Source: Leucaena leucocephala
Lineage: Eukaryota > Streptophyta > Magnoliopsida > Fabales > Fabaceae
DNA: 64,000 bases
NCBI GenBank assembly: GCA_037074615.1
Contig: CM073515.1
Coordinates: forward strand, 18,685,001-18,749,000
Direction of reading: 5' to 3'
Positions 34,207 to 47,700 of this stretch are shown here, piece by piece. The notes beneath the pieces are model-generated. The model did no database searches. It was not told the origin of the DNA and was given only the letters and a program-made list of their open reading frames with translations. A program made the translations under genes and the position numbers. Within the stretch, counting starts at the first letter, position 1. Every line of letters begins with the position of its first letter.

Positions 34207-36113
34207 TGTTAGACTCTATGTTTTGATAATGACAAATAATTTTGATGATGTTAAACTTCAATATTTCAAAACCGTTTTTAAATAGCTTATTTTTCAATTA
34301 TCTTATGAATAAGAGTGTTTATCGATAAGTTATTCAATAAATAAAAAGAAAATTCTGTTATGAGAAATTGTTGTACAAAAGGAATTTTTTAGAAACTTAT
34401 TCGATAAGAGTACTTAATGATAAAGACTTCGATAAATATGATTTAAACTCAGTTTATGAAACTTGTGCAAAACTATTTATACAAAAGGATTTATCAAATG
34501 ATTAATCAATAAAAATATTTATCGATAAATGCAGTAAGTTACTTAGTTTCTTACATTTTATCTGTTTTCAAAAAAAATTATTGAAGTACTTATCGATAAG
34601 CTACTTGATAAATATAGACAATTTGACATGAAATGTGTTTTAAGTTTCATTTATCGAAGTATTAATCTACTCGATAAATATAAACAATTTGACATGAAAT
34701 GTATTTCAAGTTTCATGTTTTGAAGTATTAATCAATAAGGCAATTTATTTATAAACACTTTGATAAATAAAGAAAATTTTAGGTTTAAATAAAACCTTGA
34801 AAATGACTACGACAGATTATAGTCATTTGATTCTTAAATGATTTATGAAACTTTGTTTGACAAATAGTACATATATGATATAATATTAAACATAAAAGAA
34901 AGAAAGTATGAAAGGCTGTTCATTTTACTGTTCTTCAGGTATTTATCGATAAGCTATTCGATAAGAATATTTATTGAAGAACACTTTGATAAATTGGCTA
35001 TCCTAGAATATTTTGAAATAAATTTTGTATTCTCGATAAGTCTAAAAGCCTATGTTATTAAAAAGATATTTTTCAATAATGTTGTTTATTGAAGTCCTAT
35101 TCGATAAGAGCTAAAATTGTCTCAATGCAATATGTTTGAAATTTATAAAAATATATTTTTCGATAAGGTTGTTTATTGAAATCCTATTCGATAAGAGCTA
35201 AAACTGTTTCAATGCAATATGTTTGAAATTTATCGAAGTCTTATTTGATCAGGCATCTTTTCTATAAACACTTCAATAACTGATCTTCAAAAGGAATTTC
35301 CAACTAGACTTTTATAGACTTTGATGTTTCAATCTAAATCATTATGACTCAATTGATATATGCTTACACTCTTTGTATATCTTTTATGAAACATAGTTTC
35401 AAATCATTTTCATGTAGAAAGAAGATCAGACGAAGAGTTTTGTCAAAAAGCAAAAATCTGTCAGAATACATTAAATGCATCAACCTTTAGTAACCAACAT
35501 CTTTATTCCTTCAATAGTAACATTCATTGTATTTAAACAGATTTTTGAAGAACTCAAGTATAAAAGAAGCTGGAGTAAATACTGGAGTTAAGAAGCTCAT
35601 CAACCGCGATCAAAATGCAATTACTCAAGCATTAATTCTTATATTCAATATCCTATGTTTTACCTTGTTTTACATTATGTGAATAGAGAAACTTTCTTTT
35701 GAGAGAAATATTGAGATATTATGTTCTTTAGTGCTTAGCATAATCACTCTTTTACAGAGAGCTAGAAATCTTTCCTTCTTTATCTGATATACTCAAGAGT
35801 GAGACTCTTGAGCGGGATTATAACCTTATAGGAAGTAAGGGGGAGTGAAAGAGAGACAATCTTTTGTACGAATGCACCAAGAGTCTATGAATCTTGGAGA
35901 ATAGTGAAACTCTTAGAGGAACTCTGAGGACTAAATGTAGGCCAAGTAGTTGGGTTAAACTAGTATAAATTGTCTGTGTATAATATATTACTTATATGCA
36001 TCCTTCATGGGCAATATTTTTCTTAACTCAATCTTCGTGTTTTCATTTAATTGTTTTAAATTTTTAATATCACCCAATTCACCTCCCTCTTGGGTGAAAT
36101 AGCCGTTCTAACA
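34207..36113 (+). mobile_element. SIRE-like Copia 3' LTR, 1907 bp
   Basis: It starts TGTTAGACTC and ends GTTCTAACA. Its last 60 bases ('cacctccctcttgggtgaaa') match the reverse complement of the LTR end at 13780-13826. It contains many TTATCGATAAG-type palindromes (34315-35270). A near-duplicate of about 90 bp is seen around 35075-35115 and 35160-35225 ('ctattcgataagagctaaaa'). Confidence 0.75.
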
Positions 36114-37000
36114 AAATGTTTAATTTTTTCACATATGCTTTAACTTAGCTTACATTATTCGGTTGATAATTTCCCATTTACATATCTAATGATAGTTATC
36201 AAGTTAAATTACACGAGTGTATTATGAATAATGATGCTTCGTAGGTGATTTCACGGGTGAATTTTATTTGTTTATGGATTGGTTTGAACTTGGAATTTTA
36301 CTTCAAATTTAAAATTATTTTCTCTAGATATTTTGAATTAAATATTAAATTACATATTACTACAAAATAAACATACGCCATGAGGAGAAGGAGGAAGGGT
36401 TCGGGGTTTCGCGTTCAGGATTATTGGTGGCTTCTAGATGTGGGAGGCCGATTCCTTTGTGGTTCCCTAATATGCAATCAACTAAGGTTGACCCAAACAA
36501 TGTTTCAAATGGCACTATCATGGTGATTACATGGGTATATTTCAAATTAAAAAATAAAATAAATTTCATAGCCTACTAATAAATATCTAATTATTTAAGA
36601 AAAGATATCATTATATATCATTTAAATTTAAAATTTGAACAGCTTAAAAATTGTACCCCATGATTAATTATTTTTATTTGAATTTATTGGTTGAATTATT
36701 TATATTTATTTCAAATTTTAGCTTTAGAATCTATATGTATATTTGAACTTGAAATGTTGATAATGAATGTGTATATAGGGTATAATTTTAAAAACTTAAC
36801 TGTTTATTCTTGATATTATATTGTAATTTGACTATGAGATTATCCTATGTGATTATTACGTAGCATACAATTATAATGTAGAAGAAAATATCATATTTAT
36901 CTTATAGATGTGCTTATTTACTATAAAATGATCCTCTATAATTATTGAATTAAAAACATGAGTTTCAAATGACTAACCATTTAGTCTCCTTTCAATTTGT
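36114..37000. other. AT-rich intergenic, no gene recognised
   Basis: A 69-codon minus-strand frame at 36360-36569 has no recognisable product. Otherwise AT-rich sequence. Confidence 0.4.
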
Positions 37001-37200
37001 TATAATGTAAACAAGTATCCATTTGCTCTCATGCACTGCAAGGGTAAACAAATTATCCACGAGGCACCGCCTCTAGTTAGATAAATTAGCCTCTTTAATT
37101 TTTTATTATTTAATTATTAATAAATAACCACTACTTGCCTTTTTCTATATTTAATAAATATTAGTTATTTTTCTTGGAGTCATCATTGAAATTAAAAAGT
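37001..37200 (+). repeat. Fragment related to the Helitron candidate
   Basis: 'gaggcaccgcctctagttag' then 'ataaattagcc' (37060-37090) and 'accactacttgcc...atttaataaat' (37125-37160) match the left end region at 20748-20850. Just before it, 'tcatgcactgcaaggg' resembles the Helitron 3' hairpin with about five changes. Probably a decayed copy of the same family. Confidence 0.4.
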
Positions 37201-37856
37201 ATTCATTGGTAACAATTTGTAATTGGCGATCCTATATTTAGTTTTATTATATGTACTTGAGAGGTGAATTGAACATAGATTAGGAACTAAGAAAATGAGT
37301 ATAAACAACTTTAGATATAAACTTGGTTCTTTTCAATGGCTCAGGGTTCTAGCCAAAAATATCTTATTAACTTCATAATTAATCAAGAGATAATATTAAT
37401 TAAGCATAATTAAGTGCAACTTTTTGGTTGATAGATAATAGGATACAATTAAAATGACCGTCATATTATAAGAGTCCAAATTTAAAAATTATAATTAATT
37501 AATGAGTTAAGGTATAAAAGTGTCTATAGGCTATAACTAAAAGTGCGGCTGGCACAAGAATACCTATAAAAATTTTAAAATATGGCAAAAATGCTACCAA
37601 CTTTAATTAAGTTTTTCATCAAATGCTTAGGTGGGTCCCACTTGTATCCACGTCAACACAGACTCCCCTAAAGGCCATGGCAAATACAACTCCTATCCCA
37701 ATGTTGAAGGTAGAAGTTCACGTACTTGATACTATCATTGCAATATAGCTTGCAGATCAAACCCTTGAAGTTGAGTTGTTGATGGGATCATTAAGTGAAA
37801 TTATTGAAGGGGAAGTTCAGGGTTCCTAGAAAAGACAATTATTCAGCCCTACTTTT

Positions 37857-38123
37857 TTAGGTTGCCAATCTCTTTTGGTAACTTGAGACAGTTGGAGTCT
37901 GTTGATTTTGGAAACAATCAACTTTCTGGCGAAATTCCTCAAATTATGGTTGAATAGTCTTTTTTGGAAGTCATGAACCTCTCCTTCAATAATTTATTTT
38001 GAGATCCCATGGGAACTCAGCTTCAAGGTTTTGATGCACAAAGCGATAATGGGAATCATGAAAAGTGTGGGGGTTCACTTCCAAAGAATTGTGCATCCCA
38101 AAAACACATAAAACCCATTAATT
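37857..38123 (+). pseudogene. LRR receptor-like protein (RLP) C-terminal fragment
   Basis: Plus-strand reading with two in-frame stops: 'SFGNLRQLESVDFGNNQLSG', 'EIPQIMVE', stop, 'SFLEVMNLSFNNL', stop, 'PMGTQLQGFDAQS' and 'KCGGSLPKNC'. This is the last LRR and cap of EIX2/HcrVf-type cell-surface receptor-like proteins, which act in pathogen perception. Intact proteins have a transmembrane segment after the C-terminal cap; here the frame ends at 38123 without one. Sequence upstream of 37857 is degraded. Confidence 0.75.
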
Positions 38124-38472
38124 GAAGAAAATAACGAACAATGTTGTATCCATTTTTCCCTAAATGTCTCCTGCAAAATAAACTATATAAATATAATATT
38201 GTGTAATCAAACATATAAAACACTTCGGAAAACTGAAAAGTGATTAAATCTACTAATTAACCAATTAATTCCCAATATTTCCCTCTAGCACAATTAAACC
38301 TAATTAGTATGATCTAGTACAATACAAGTTCTTAAAAGCTTAAAATTAGATACAAAAAACTATTTAAATATACAGAGATATATTACAAACTCAACTTAAG
38401 CCATTTTTTCAGTTACACAAAAACTTGGACTCGAGCTTGAGGAAAACTCAAGTGTGAAGATGACAATTAGTA
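38124..38472. other. AT-rich intergenic
   Basis: No open frame or repeat of note. Confidence 0.5.
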
Positions 38473-38482
38473 TATGAGATAG

Positions 38483-39196
38483 GAGGGATGTGCATGGACA
38501 GGGCTGTTTCCCTGCCCAAAAAAAGCATGGGCTGTATTTTACAATCCGATGCCCAGCCCTACCTAGTAAAAGCTCTAACAATTTCGGGCTGAGCATGGGC
38601 GGGTTGGGTATGCCCAAATCATGATGTCATACTCATATTGTGAGAAAAAATCTACAATCATGAACTTATAAAATAATATCTTATTTATATCTTCAAGAGT
38701 TAACTAATATCTATAATCTACTAAGAATAATGTAATAAAAAGATAGCAATTAAAGTCTTGAAGTCTATTACATATATAAAAAAAGAAATATTGAAATATA
38801 TAGGGGTCAAATATTTGTAGCGTTATTGCAACACCAATAAACGAATGCTTAGCAAGTAAAACATATGAATAACTTTGATATCTACGTAAATATCAGAGTT
38901 ATATTCAATACTTTAAAAATGAGTAAGGAGTATTGTCAGCTAAAGTAAAAAATGTAAAATTACAAATAAAATAAGCTAAGAAAAGAAATAAGATTCTAAG
39001 AAAAAATAAATATAATATATATATAGTGCCAGGTCAAATGGGTAGGGTGACATATCTTACTCAGTACCCTACTTTGCCCGACACTTGGCCTGGCCCAACC
39101 CTACTCAAATATATTTTTGACAATTGTTTTTGGGTATGGGCAATTTTTCTGTAGGCTCGGGCAGGTGAACCGGGCCACGGGCATTGTGCACACCCC
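38483..39196. mobile_element. Non-autonomous hAT-type element
   Basis: The ends are inverted and imperfect: GAGGGATGTGCATGG on the left, and AGGGGTGTGCACAATG as reverse complement of the right end. The string TATGAGATAG occurs at both flanks (38473-38482 and 39197-39206), containing an 8-bp target duplication as made by hAT transposases. GC-rich ends rich in 'gccc/gggc' flank an AT-rich middle. No transposase. The exact end could shift by 1-2 bases. Confidence 0.75.
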
Positions 39197-39276
39197 TATG
39201 AGATAGAGATAGCTTAAAAAATATACTTGGCGATATGCAAGGCAAAATTTTATCACTTATAATTGTCTATCTATTA

Positions 39277-39609
39277 CTCCTTCTGTTCCTTATTATATGA
39301 TACAATTAATCTTATTGAGTTATTTAAAAATGTGGTTAAAATTAGTTGGGTGCAATAAATATATAAAAATTATAATTTTTGTTTCCTAAAAGTACCCTCA
39401 TTTATGGGAAAGATGGATGAGAGGGAGAGAGAATGAATGAAAAAAATATAAGTGAGAATAAATGAGAAAACGATATAAGATGTACATGTAATTAAATAAG
39501 GGTAAAAATAAAAAAATGTATTAAATGTTTGTATATTTCTTAAGTGTATCTTATAAATAGAAATATGGCATACCTAATAAATATATCTTATAATAAGGAA
39601 TGGAGGGAG
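39277..39609. mobile_element. Stowaway-type MITE, 333 bp
   Basis: The left end CTCCTTCTGTTCCTTATTAT and the right end ATAATAAGGAATGGAGGGAG are near-perfect inverted repeats, each flanked by TA (39275-39276, 39610-39611). Size, ends and TA target fit Stowaway (Tc1/mariner) MITEs. Confidence 0.85.
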
Positions 39610-41164
39610 TACATAAAAAACAAGCCCATGAACGATGTAACTTAATATAAACAAGGTCATCTAGGGAAACTGATACGAAAGGAACTGTCTAAAATATGAA
39701 TATCCTGCGGCAGCATATATATATATGTATTCTCCCAAGAGAAGATGTGATGAATTTGATATAGGGGAATCCAAATTATCAAATTCATCAGATCATGTAC
39801 TAATTGAAAAAACAGAGAAAAGTACAAGTACGAGTTGCATAATCAAGAAGAATGAAGCACACATCAACATTCTTACCCGAAATGCCGTCGAGGAAGAAGA
39901 CAGCACCACCATAGCAGTGGCAGACGAGGTTTGCATGCCCGTCGGCAAATGAGGGAAAGGACGAAGGGAGATGGAAAATGTTTGGAAGGAAAGATCAACA
40001 TGGGTGATATTTATAATCGCAATAGCTATATCGAAAAGGAAAAGGTGTGTGAATCAGAAGAAGAATTAAAAAGGAGCCTAAGTGGCTTGTACGCAAAATG
40101 CATTGAAATTAATTCCAAGATGTTTTATGTCCTTTTCTTTGAACTATTTTACTATCATTTACATGGGATTCTTCATATTCATGCATTCATACATTTTGGA
40201 AAGAAAATTACATAAAATAGTATAATTATTTTTGGCATATTCTATATGTCTTTACTTGCCTTTTATCATTATTATTATTTCTTTTTTAAATGTACAGTGT
40301 GTTACTTTTGTAAATATAAAGGGGTTAAAGTAGCACTCTAAAGTATTTAGTTCATGAAAACTTCTCTTAATATATATAATTAATAGGGATAATTTGAGAA
40401 AAAATTATAAATTTAAATAATAAAATAGGTTGTGATATTATATTTATGATATAATTAAGAGATGCCATAGTTCATATTTCAAGATAATAATAATAAGCTA
40501 TTGAAATAAGGTCCTTGTCATGCCATCATTCGTCCTTAATTTTTGAGCAGTCAAGTCCTTTGTATGCATTTGATGTCGCTTGTCATTAGCACTCAAATTA
40601 TTTACTAAATTAATCTCTATATAGTATAGAGGTCAACATAAGTCATATTCTTTATATGTAGTCAATGCGTATCTTAATACTAGATTAGCTTGTGAGAAGG
40701 AGGAGTAATAGAAGATAACTTAATTAATATTTTTAGAAAGAATTAGCACTCAAATTATTTACTAAGGATTGATGCGTGGCTATCATCGTTTAATAATATC
40801 TTAGAGTTATAACAATTATATATGCTAAGTCTCTATTATGGTGAACCCTAAACAACCGCCATAGTCATAATCGAGCAATCCACAATTATACCAAGATCTA
40901 GCATACAATTATATCAAGAATGATTAGTAAGGATCCACTTAGCATATGATAAATTAAATAATAAATGATTTGTTCCTCTAACATAGATATTCAATTGAAC
41001 ACCCTATAACTAAACATGTGCACCCAATATGAATAATTATAAGAGGAAACTAAAGATCTTTGAAAATTTCAAGTCCCATAATCAATCTAATCTACTACTT
41101 TATTATTTTCTTCCTCATTTGTAAGCCTTTGAAGACATAAATCCTTCATTTCATATTAGTGAAC
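39610..41164. other. Intergenic with short unassigned ORFs and a direct repeat
   Basis: Two overlapping plus-strand frames (39725-39952 and 39931-40215; 75 and 94 codons) are rich in charged residues and unknown to me. They could be parts of one decayed gene, since the second begins within the first in another frame. The 24-base phrase starting ATTAGCACTCAAATTATTTA occurs near 40588 and again near 40743. No other feature. Confidence 0.3.
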
Positions 41165-41519
41165 AACTAATTATCTGTAAAGAATTTCACCGATTCTCCA
41201 TTCCTGATATGCCATCTTGTGCCTAAATTAGCTATGTCTTCCTATTGTAAAATAAATTTCCATAGTGCAGAATCTCCTCTCGTCGCATCTAAAAGATTTT
41301 CTTCATTCCTCGGCATGTATTTATGTAATAGGATATCCACGCACAATCCTTTTCCCCCATTAATTAGATTCCAAGCTATCTTACTTCCACACGCACGATT
41401 GAAAGAATTTAATTTCTTGAAACCAAGCCCTCTTATAATTTAGGCTTAACAATTTGTTCCCATACCATCAGATGAAATCCATGACAACTTTGGCTACTTC
41501 CCCATATAAAATTCTTTTG
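41165..41519 (-). pseudogene. LINE ORF2 fragment, 3' side (split by Gypsy)
   Basis: On the minus strand, 'NSFNRACGSKIAWNLINGGK', 'LCVDILLHKYMPR' and 'GDSALWKFI' followed by 'LGTRWHIRNGESVKFFTD' match the region after RT in plant L1-type LINEs, before the zinc-binding end. At least two stops. The reading frame continues on the other side of the Gypsy element at 53903. The 3' end and poly(A) tail were not found. Confidence 0.75.
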
Positions 41520-41524
41520 TAGTC
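41520..41524. repeat. Target-site duplication TAGTC (left)
   Basis: Matches 53903-53907 exactly and flanks the Gypsy element. Confidence 0.95.
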
Positions 41525-44500
41525 TGTTACATCCTTACTTTTAACCTCAATTATACTCCATTAGAAGTGATTGGAACCAATTACATGATCATTTGCTTTG
41601 AAAATATCCATTTCCAAAAGATTTGCTTTCGGGTACTGTTCACTGTTACTGTTCATTTGGTAATTCCAGAACATGTACCCTACTTTGAAAATTCATAACT
41701 AATTGTAGAAAAATCAAAATAATGTGGTTCCAATTTCTAATGAAATATATTTCATAAATATTTGAGGGAAAAATATGAAATTGAGGTTATCTTGTTCACA
41801 TAAAATCAGTTTATTGGTTAAAAATCACTGTTCATTTGGTAAAATCTGGAAGTTCCAGTTTCTTTGCCTTAACTTTAAAAATTCGTTTCTCTTTGGTTAC
41901 TTGTCCAAATGAACTGTGTTACATATGGAATTAAAGATCTAGACGTCCTCTTTAATATCACCAAATTTCATAGAAGAATTCGTTCATTTGATATATGAAA
42001 TCATTGTGTGAACGTCACTGCCTCTCAGCACTCGTTTTATCTCAATTCCAGATCTTACTTCCAACTTTGGAAAATCATAACAATTCGGATACTTATCCAA
42101 TTAAGGCGTTCTTGGTGTCCATTTAAAGGTCTGTATCTTAAATTTAATCATGCCAAGTTTCAGACTAAAACACGTTGATTTGGGCATCATAAACATCGTC
42201 ACATCACCATAGTCTCAAAACAGAATTACAGAACCATACACCATTCAACCATACATACTATCATATGCTTCCATAAGGTTAAGTAACTCATGTGACTTAT
42301 TATACAAACTCATTCATCTATGTTTACCCTTTTTCCATGTGAAGTTCCAGCACCTATAACAAGATTATGCATATGGAAGGAATGAGATTTCATGGAAATC
42401 CCAATAGCAAGTTACACAAACCATAATATCATGCATGAATAATTGAATGCTTAACATGTTATCATGTGATGGGAGCTACTTCATAATAGCACATAAGCAA
42501 ACTCTAACATGCATATTGTCATGACATAACTTGCAAGGAGTTGCAATCATTCATACTTCATCATAACATGATGACATAAACTCAAGCTCAACCAAACACC
42601 ATAATCAACAAGCAAGCAAAACAATTAAACAAACATGAGTTATAGTTAGGTATCCTTGCTACCTCTTAGCTATCTTGGTCAAGACCTTCTTGAAGTGCTT
42701 TCCTTCCTTCACAAATGTCAAAACCTAGCCATTACAACATAATATCAAGTTACAACTCAACTTGAAACCAAATCCAAGACTAGGTTTTCACTAGCTCCCT
42801 TTCTTTCTCTAATTTATGTTTCCTACTTCCACCTTTCCAAAATAAATTCTTATGGTTCATTTCCACATAATTTTTCATGTAGAATCCAAATATGAAATCA
42901 GAATTTCCAAAATCAAAACATACCAATTGCTACAGTACCAAACCGAAATGCATGCTCTTGTTTTCCAAAAATTCTCATTTTGATTCCAATGCTTCCAATA
43001 CTTGTTCTCCTACTTTATCCCCACACAATTTTCCATTTTAAACTCATTGGAAGCATCAAAATCATGAAATTCCATCATATGAACAGTACCACGTACAGTA
43101 CCAGCAAGAACACAAAACCCTAAATCCAAACATACTTGAATTCCCAAGCTTATACCACTTGATTCTAGCTTGTTTAAGCTTGTCTAAACTATCCATAACA
43201 TAAAACTCATATTTTAACCATATATGAGCATCACTTCCAGCAGCAACCATAAGGGAAATAGAACATGAAAACCCCTTAAAACCATGAGCTAACCTACTAG
43301 AACAAAGCTCAAGATCAAGGGAGATGATTACCTTGCTTGTTACTTCACTTTGGTTGCTTCTTTCTTGGTTGAATGGAAATTTTGCAAGAGTTTCCCTATG
43401 GTTCTCAAATCTGCCGCACATGGTCTGAAATGAGGGGGTATTTATAGAGAAATTTGGGTTGAAATGGATGGCCAAGATTGATTTGGTTACTATTTGATCT
43501 AAAGGCTCACATTTAATCTTGGATTTAACTTTTTCATAAAATAATAATTATTACATCATGTGGGACAGCTCATGGGACACCTAAGAGGGTTAGGTGGCGT
43601 GCTGCACATGTGAAGAAGGTTCTGGAGAAATTCCAGTCCAATCCGGTACCGATCGGAGCAGTTTCCCAACAACCAGACTGTTTTCTGTTCTGAATTTTTT
43701 TATAATATACCAGGATATGTATTATGTCCTGGAAATCAATATCTAGGCTTCTCATACCATTGAAATGATATATTAAATATTTATCTGCCATCCATCCCTT
43801 GGGAAATGACCAAAATACCCTTAGTGTCCTTTCCTGCACTGTACTAACCCTAAGGGCAAAATCGTCATTTCACACCTCTTTACACTGCCTCAGGGCATAT
43901 ATTGATTCTATATAATCATATTTATACTATGTCCCACGTTTTTGGCCTGTCCATAATGATCAAAATGACCTCCATTCACTACTGGTACAGTATGGGCATC
44001 CAGGGGCATTTTCGTAATTTCACACTTTTCCTGGACTGCTCTGGTCTCTGGCCCTCATAACTGTCCAATCACCTTAATGGGCTTATGATGGCGCTATTTG
44101 GGCCTCAGTATGGGCTTATTGCCTGTATTGCCTTTATGGCCCAATTCACAATATAGCTCCCCCGATCCTATTTATCGGGTATTTTATTTCACTGTAAAAT
44201 TCCGTATGGCTTCTACAGGATTCCTTTTCTGACTCTGTCAGTTTTATAAATTCATATATTAAATATATGAATTTTCTATAAGGTCTTATCTGATTCTGAG
44301 ATCTGAAAAATACTGTAATAATTCCTTCTGACTTCAGGAATTTATATCAATTAATCGGGACCTCAAATCAAAATTCTGTGTTGCGTTAAACTGACCGGAA
44401 TATTTTTGTCTATCTACTGGTAAAATTTGGGTCTGATCTGATTCCGGGCATTTTTGGCCTGTTTTGGCTCAGCTTTTCCATATTTACATTTAGGTCCCTT

Positions 44501-44744
44501 AACTTTTGAATAATTGAACTTTAGTCCCTTAACTTTTCATTAATTGCATTTAGGTCCCTCCTTTTATTTCTACTTCAACTTTTTGTCTTCAAACTTTTCA
44601 ATTTTCGTTTAGGTCCCTATTATTTCCTTAGTTATGAATCCTTCCCTTTCATTTCTCAATCTGATACAATCTATTCCAAGAAACTCATATCCATTTCAGA
44701 TAAACTGTACAGCTACATCAGGTCAGAAAATTGGGGATATGACA
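41525..44744 (-). repeat. Gypsy 3' LTR, 3220 bp
   Basis: Same length as the 5' LTR at a fixed offset of 9158, with no indel. On the minus strand it starts TGTCATATCC and ends GATGTAACA. TATA box at 43439-43446; conserved palindrome at 42384-42402. Open frames of 137 and 89 codons (43062-43475, 43570-43839) also occur in the other LTR; the former spans the TATA region and is unlikely to be a gene. Confidence 0.95.
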
Positions 44745-44759
44745 TTTCTCTCCCCCTTA
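44745..44759 (-). other. Polypurine tract of Gypsy element
   Basis: On the minus strand AAGGGGGAGAGAAA directly precedes the 3' LTR. It primes plus-strand DNA synthesis in this class of elements. It follows the phrase 'tttcgaggacgaaattt', also seen in decayed form at 2020-2045. Confidence 0.9.
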
Positions 44760-44797
44760 AAATAAATTTCGTCCTCGAAATTTACATTACATATATA

Positions 44798-47700
44798 TTA
44801 AGGAAATAGTTCAGGGTATACTTCTCTCATCCTTTCCTCTGCTTCCCAGGTAGCTTCACTCTCTGTTAATCCCTTCCAGACCACCTTAACTAGAGGGATC
44901 TGCTTATTTCGCAACTGCTTGACTTTTCTATCTACAATCTGTGCTGGTCCAACTTCATAAGTCAGGTCATCTCGCAGTGCAATGTCATCTTGTTCAATCA
45001 CATGCGATGGATCTGGAACATACTTCTTTAACTGGGAAACATGGAAAACATCATGAATTTTGCTGAGATGTGGAGGAAGAGCTAACTTGTAAGCCACTGA
45101 TCCTACTCTTGAGAGGATCTGAAATGGCCCAATGTATCTAGGATGCAGCTTCTTCACTTTGATTGATCGTCCAGCTCCTGTCGTCGGAGTCAACTTAAGG
45201 AATACATGCTCTCCTTCTTCAAACTCCAACGGCTTCCTTCTGACATCAGCATAACTTTTCTGTCTGCTTTGAGCCGTCAGCAATCTCTTTCTAATCTTAT
45301 CGATCTGTGCTGCTGTCTGGTCTACTATATCAGGACCAAACATCCTCCTTTCGCTCAACTCCACCCAGCATAAGGGAGATCTACACTTCCGTCCATACAA
45401 TGCTTCAAATGGAGCCATCTGAATGCTAGCCTGATAACTATTGTTGTAGGCAAATTCTATCAACGGCAGATGGGTATCCCAACTCCCTTTGAAATCCAAG
45501 ACACAAGCTCTCAACATATCCTCGAGCGTCTGGATCGTTCTCTCAGATTGACCATCTGTCTGAGGATGGTAGGCTGTACTAAATCTGAGAGTAGTGTTCA
45601 TTTCTTTATGTAAAGCACGCCAAAAGTTTGATGTAAACCGAGGATCTCTGTCAGAAATGATACTACTGGGAATACCATGTAGTCTAATAATCTCTTTTAC
45701 ATAAAGTTTCGCCAGCTTCTCCAGAGAATCCTTTTTATTGATTGCCAGGAAATGAGCCGACTTCGTTAATCGGTCAATTACCACCCATATAGCATCATGT
45801 TTAGTAGGAGTCATGGGCAGTCCTTCAACAAAATCCATGGCAATGCTGTCCCATTTCCACTCAGGTATCTCTAGCGGTTGTAATTTCCCTGCTGGCTTCT
45901 GATGCTCAACTTTCACCTTTTGACATGTCAAACATTTGGACACATAATTTACAACATCTTTCTTCAATCCAGGCCACCAAAATAAGCTCTTAACATCATG
46001 ATACATCTTGGTCATACCTGGATGTACTGTATACTTGCTTTTATGTGCCTCCTCTAGTATCTTTTCTCTCAATCCCATTGCATTGGGAATATATGGTCGT
46101 CCCCTAAATCGTAATAATCCATTTTGGGACACATCAACGTTTTTAGTTTCCCCTCTTTCCAGCTTACCTTTGAAAATCTCAGCGAGTTTATCTTGCTCCT
46201 GAGCCTCTTTAATTTCATTCTCAATGAATGCTTTAATCTGCGTTCCTCCATAAGAACTTTCTGATGTCTGCATTTGATACAGAGGACTCCAATCTCGTAC
46301 ATCTTCTATCAGTTCTAGCTCTTTGATCATGAGACTAGCAACCTGCACCACCTTTCTGCTCAAGGCATCGGCCACTACATTAGCTTTTCCTGGATGGTAT
46401 TTGATCTGGAAATCATAATCCTTCAGAAATTCCATCCATCTCCGCTGCCTCATGTTTAATTCTTTCTGATCTTGCAGGTACTTCAGGCTTTTATGATCAC
46501 AGTACAGTTCTATGGTAGCTCCATACAAGTAGTGCCTCCATATCTTAAGAGCATAAACTACCGCTGCAAGCTCCAAATCGTGAGTGGGATAATTCTCTTC
46601 ATGTGGCTTTAACTGTCGAGAAGCATAGGCTACCACTCGTCCCTGCTGCATCAACACACATCCCAACCCCTGCTTGCTAGCATCAGTGTAGACTACATAA
46701 GTCTGAGTTGGGTCTGGAATAATCAGCACAGGAGTCGTGGTTAATCTCTGCTTTAGTTCATGAAAACTAGCCTCACACTTCTCATCCCACTTGAACTGCT
46801 GATTCTTTCTAGTCAGCTTGGTTAACGGTAGAGCAATTCGAGAAAAGTCCTTAATAAATCTCCTGTAATACCCTGCTAAGCCCAGAAAACTTCTGATCTC
46901 TGTCACTGTCCCTGGCTGTTCCCAGCTTAGCACTGCTTCAACTTTGCTAGGATCTACAGCTACCCCTTCGTGGGATATGACATGACCGAGAAATTTGACT
47001 TCTTGCAGCCAAAACTCACATTTACTAAGCTTAGCATAGAGTCGTTTCTCTTTAAGAGTACTAAGAACAATCCTCAAATGCTCTTCATGCTCTACAGCCG
47101 ATTTGGAGTACACTAAGATATCATCAATGAAGACTACCACAAACTGATCTAGATAAGGCCTGAAGATTCTATTCATGTAATCCATAAAAATTGCAGGCGC
47201 ATTCGTTAGACCAAAGGGCATCACTAAGAATTCAAAATGTCCATAGCGAGTCCTAAACGCAGTCTTTGAAATATCATCTGCTTTGATTCTGAGTTGGTGG
47301 TAACCCGATCTCAGATCAATCTTAGAGAATAAGCTTGATCCAACCAACTGGTCTAGCAAATCATCAATTCGGGGAAGAGGGTACTTATTCTTAACAGTAA
47401 TCTTATTCAACTCCCGATAATCAATACACAATCTGAGACTGCCATCCTTCTTCTTGACAAATAACACTGGAGCACCCCACGGAGAAACACTGGGTCGGAT
47501 GAAACCCTTCTCTAATAGCTCCTCTATCTGCTTCTTAAGTTCAATCATCTCATTGGGAGCCATACGATATGGGGCTTTAGATACTGGTCCAGCTCCAGGT
47601 ACGATGTCAATTGCAAACTCCACTTCTCGTTCTGGAGGCAATCCCTGAATCTCCTTTGGAAAGACTTCAGGAAATTCTCTGACCACTGGAATCGCTTCAA

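Noticed and set aside
36359..36372. TACTACAAAATAA as the missing left end of the CACTA at 56447
   Set aside because: Two or more changes from CACTACAAAAAA, no subterminal repeats next to it, and 20 kb away.
39725..40215. Two overlapping ORFs as one protein-coding gene
   Set aside because: No domain, no clear promoter or splice sites, frames overlap; kept only as unassigned sequence.
43062..43839. Open frames of 137 and 89 codons in each Gypsy LTR (also 52220-52997)
   Set aside because: Both copies are identical only because the LTRs are; the longer one covers the TATA box, and neither has a recognisable domain.
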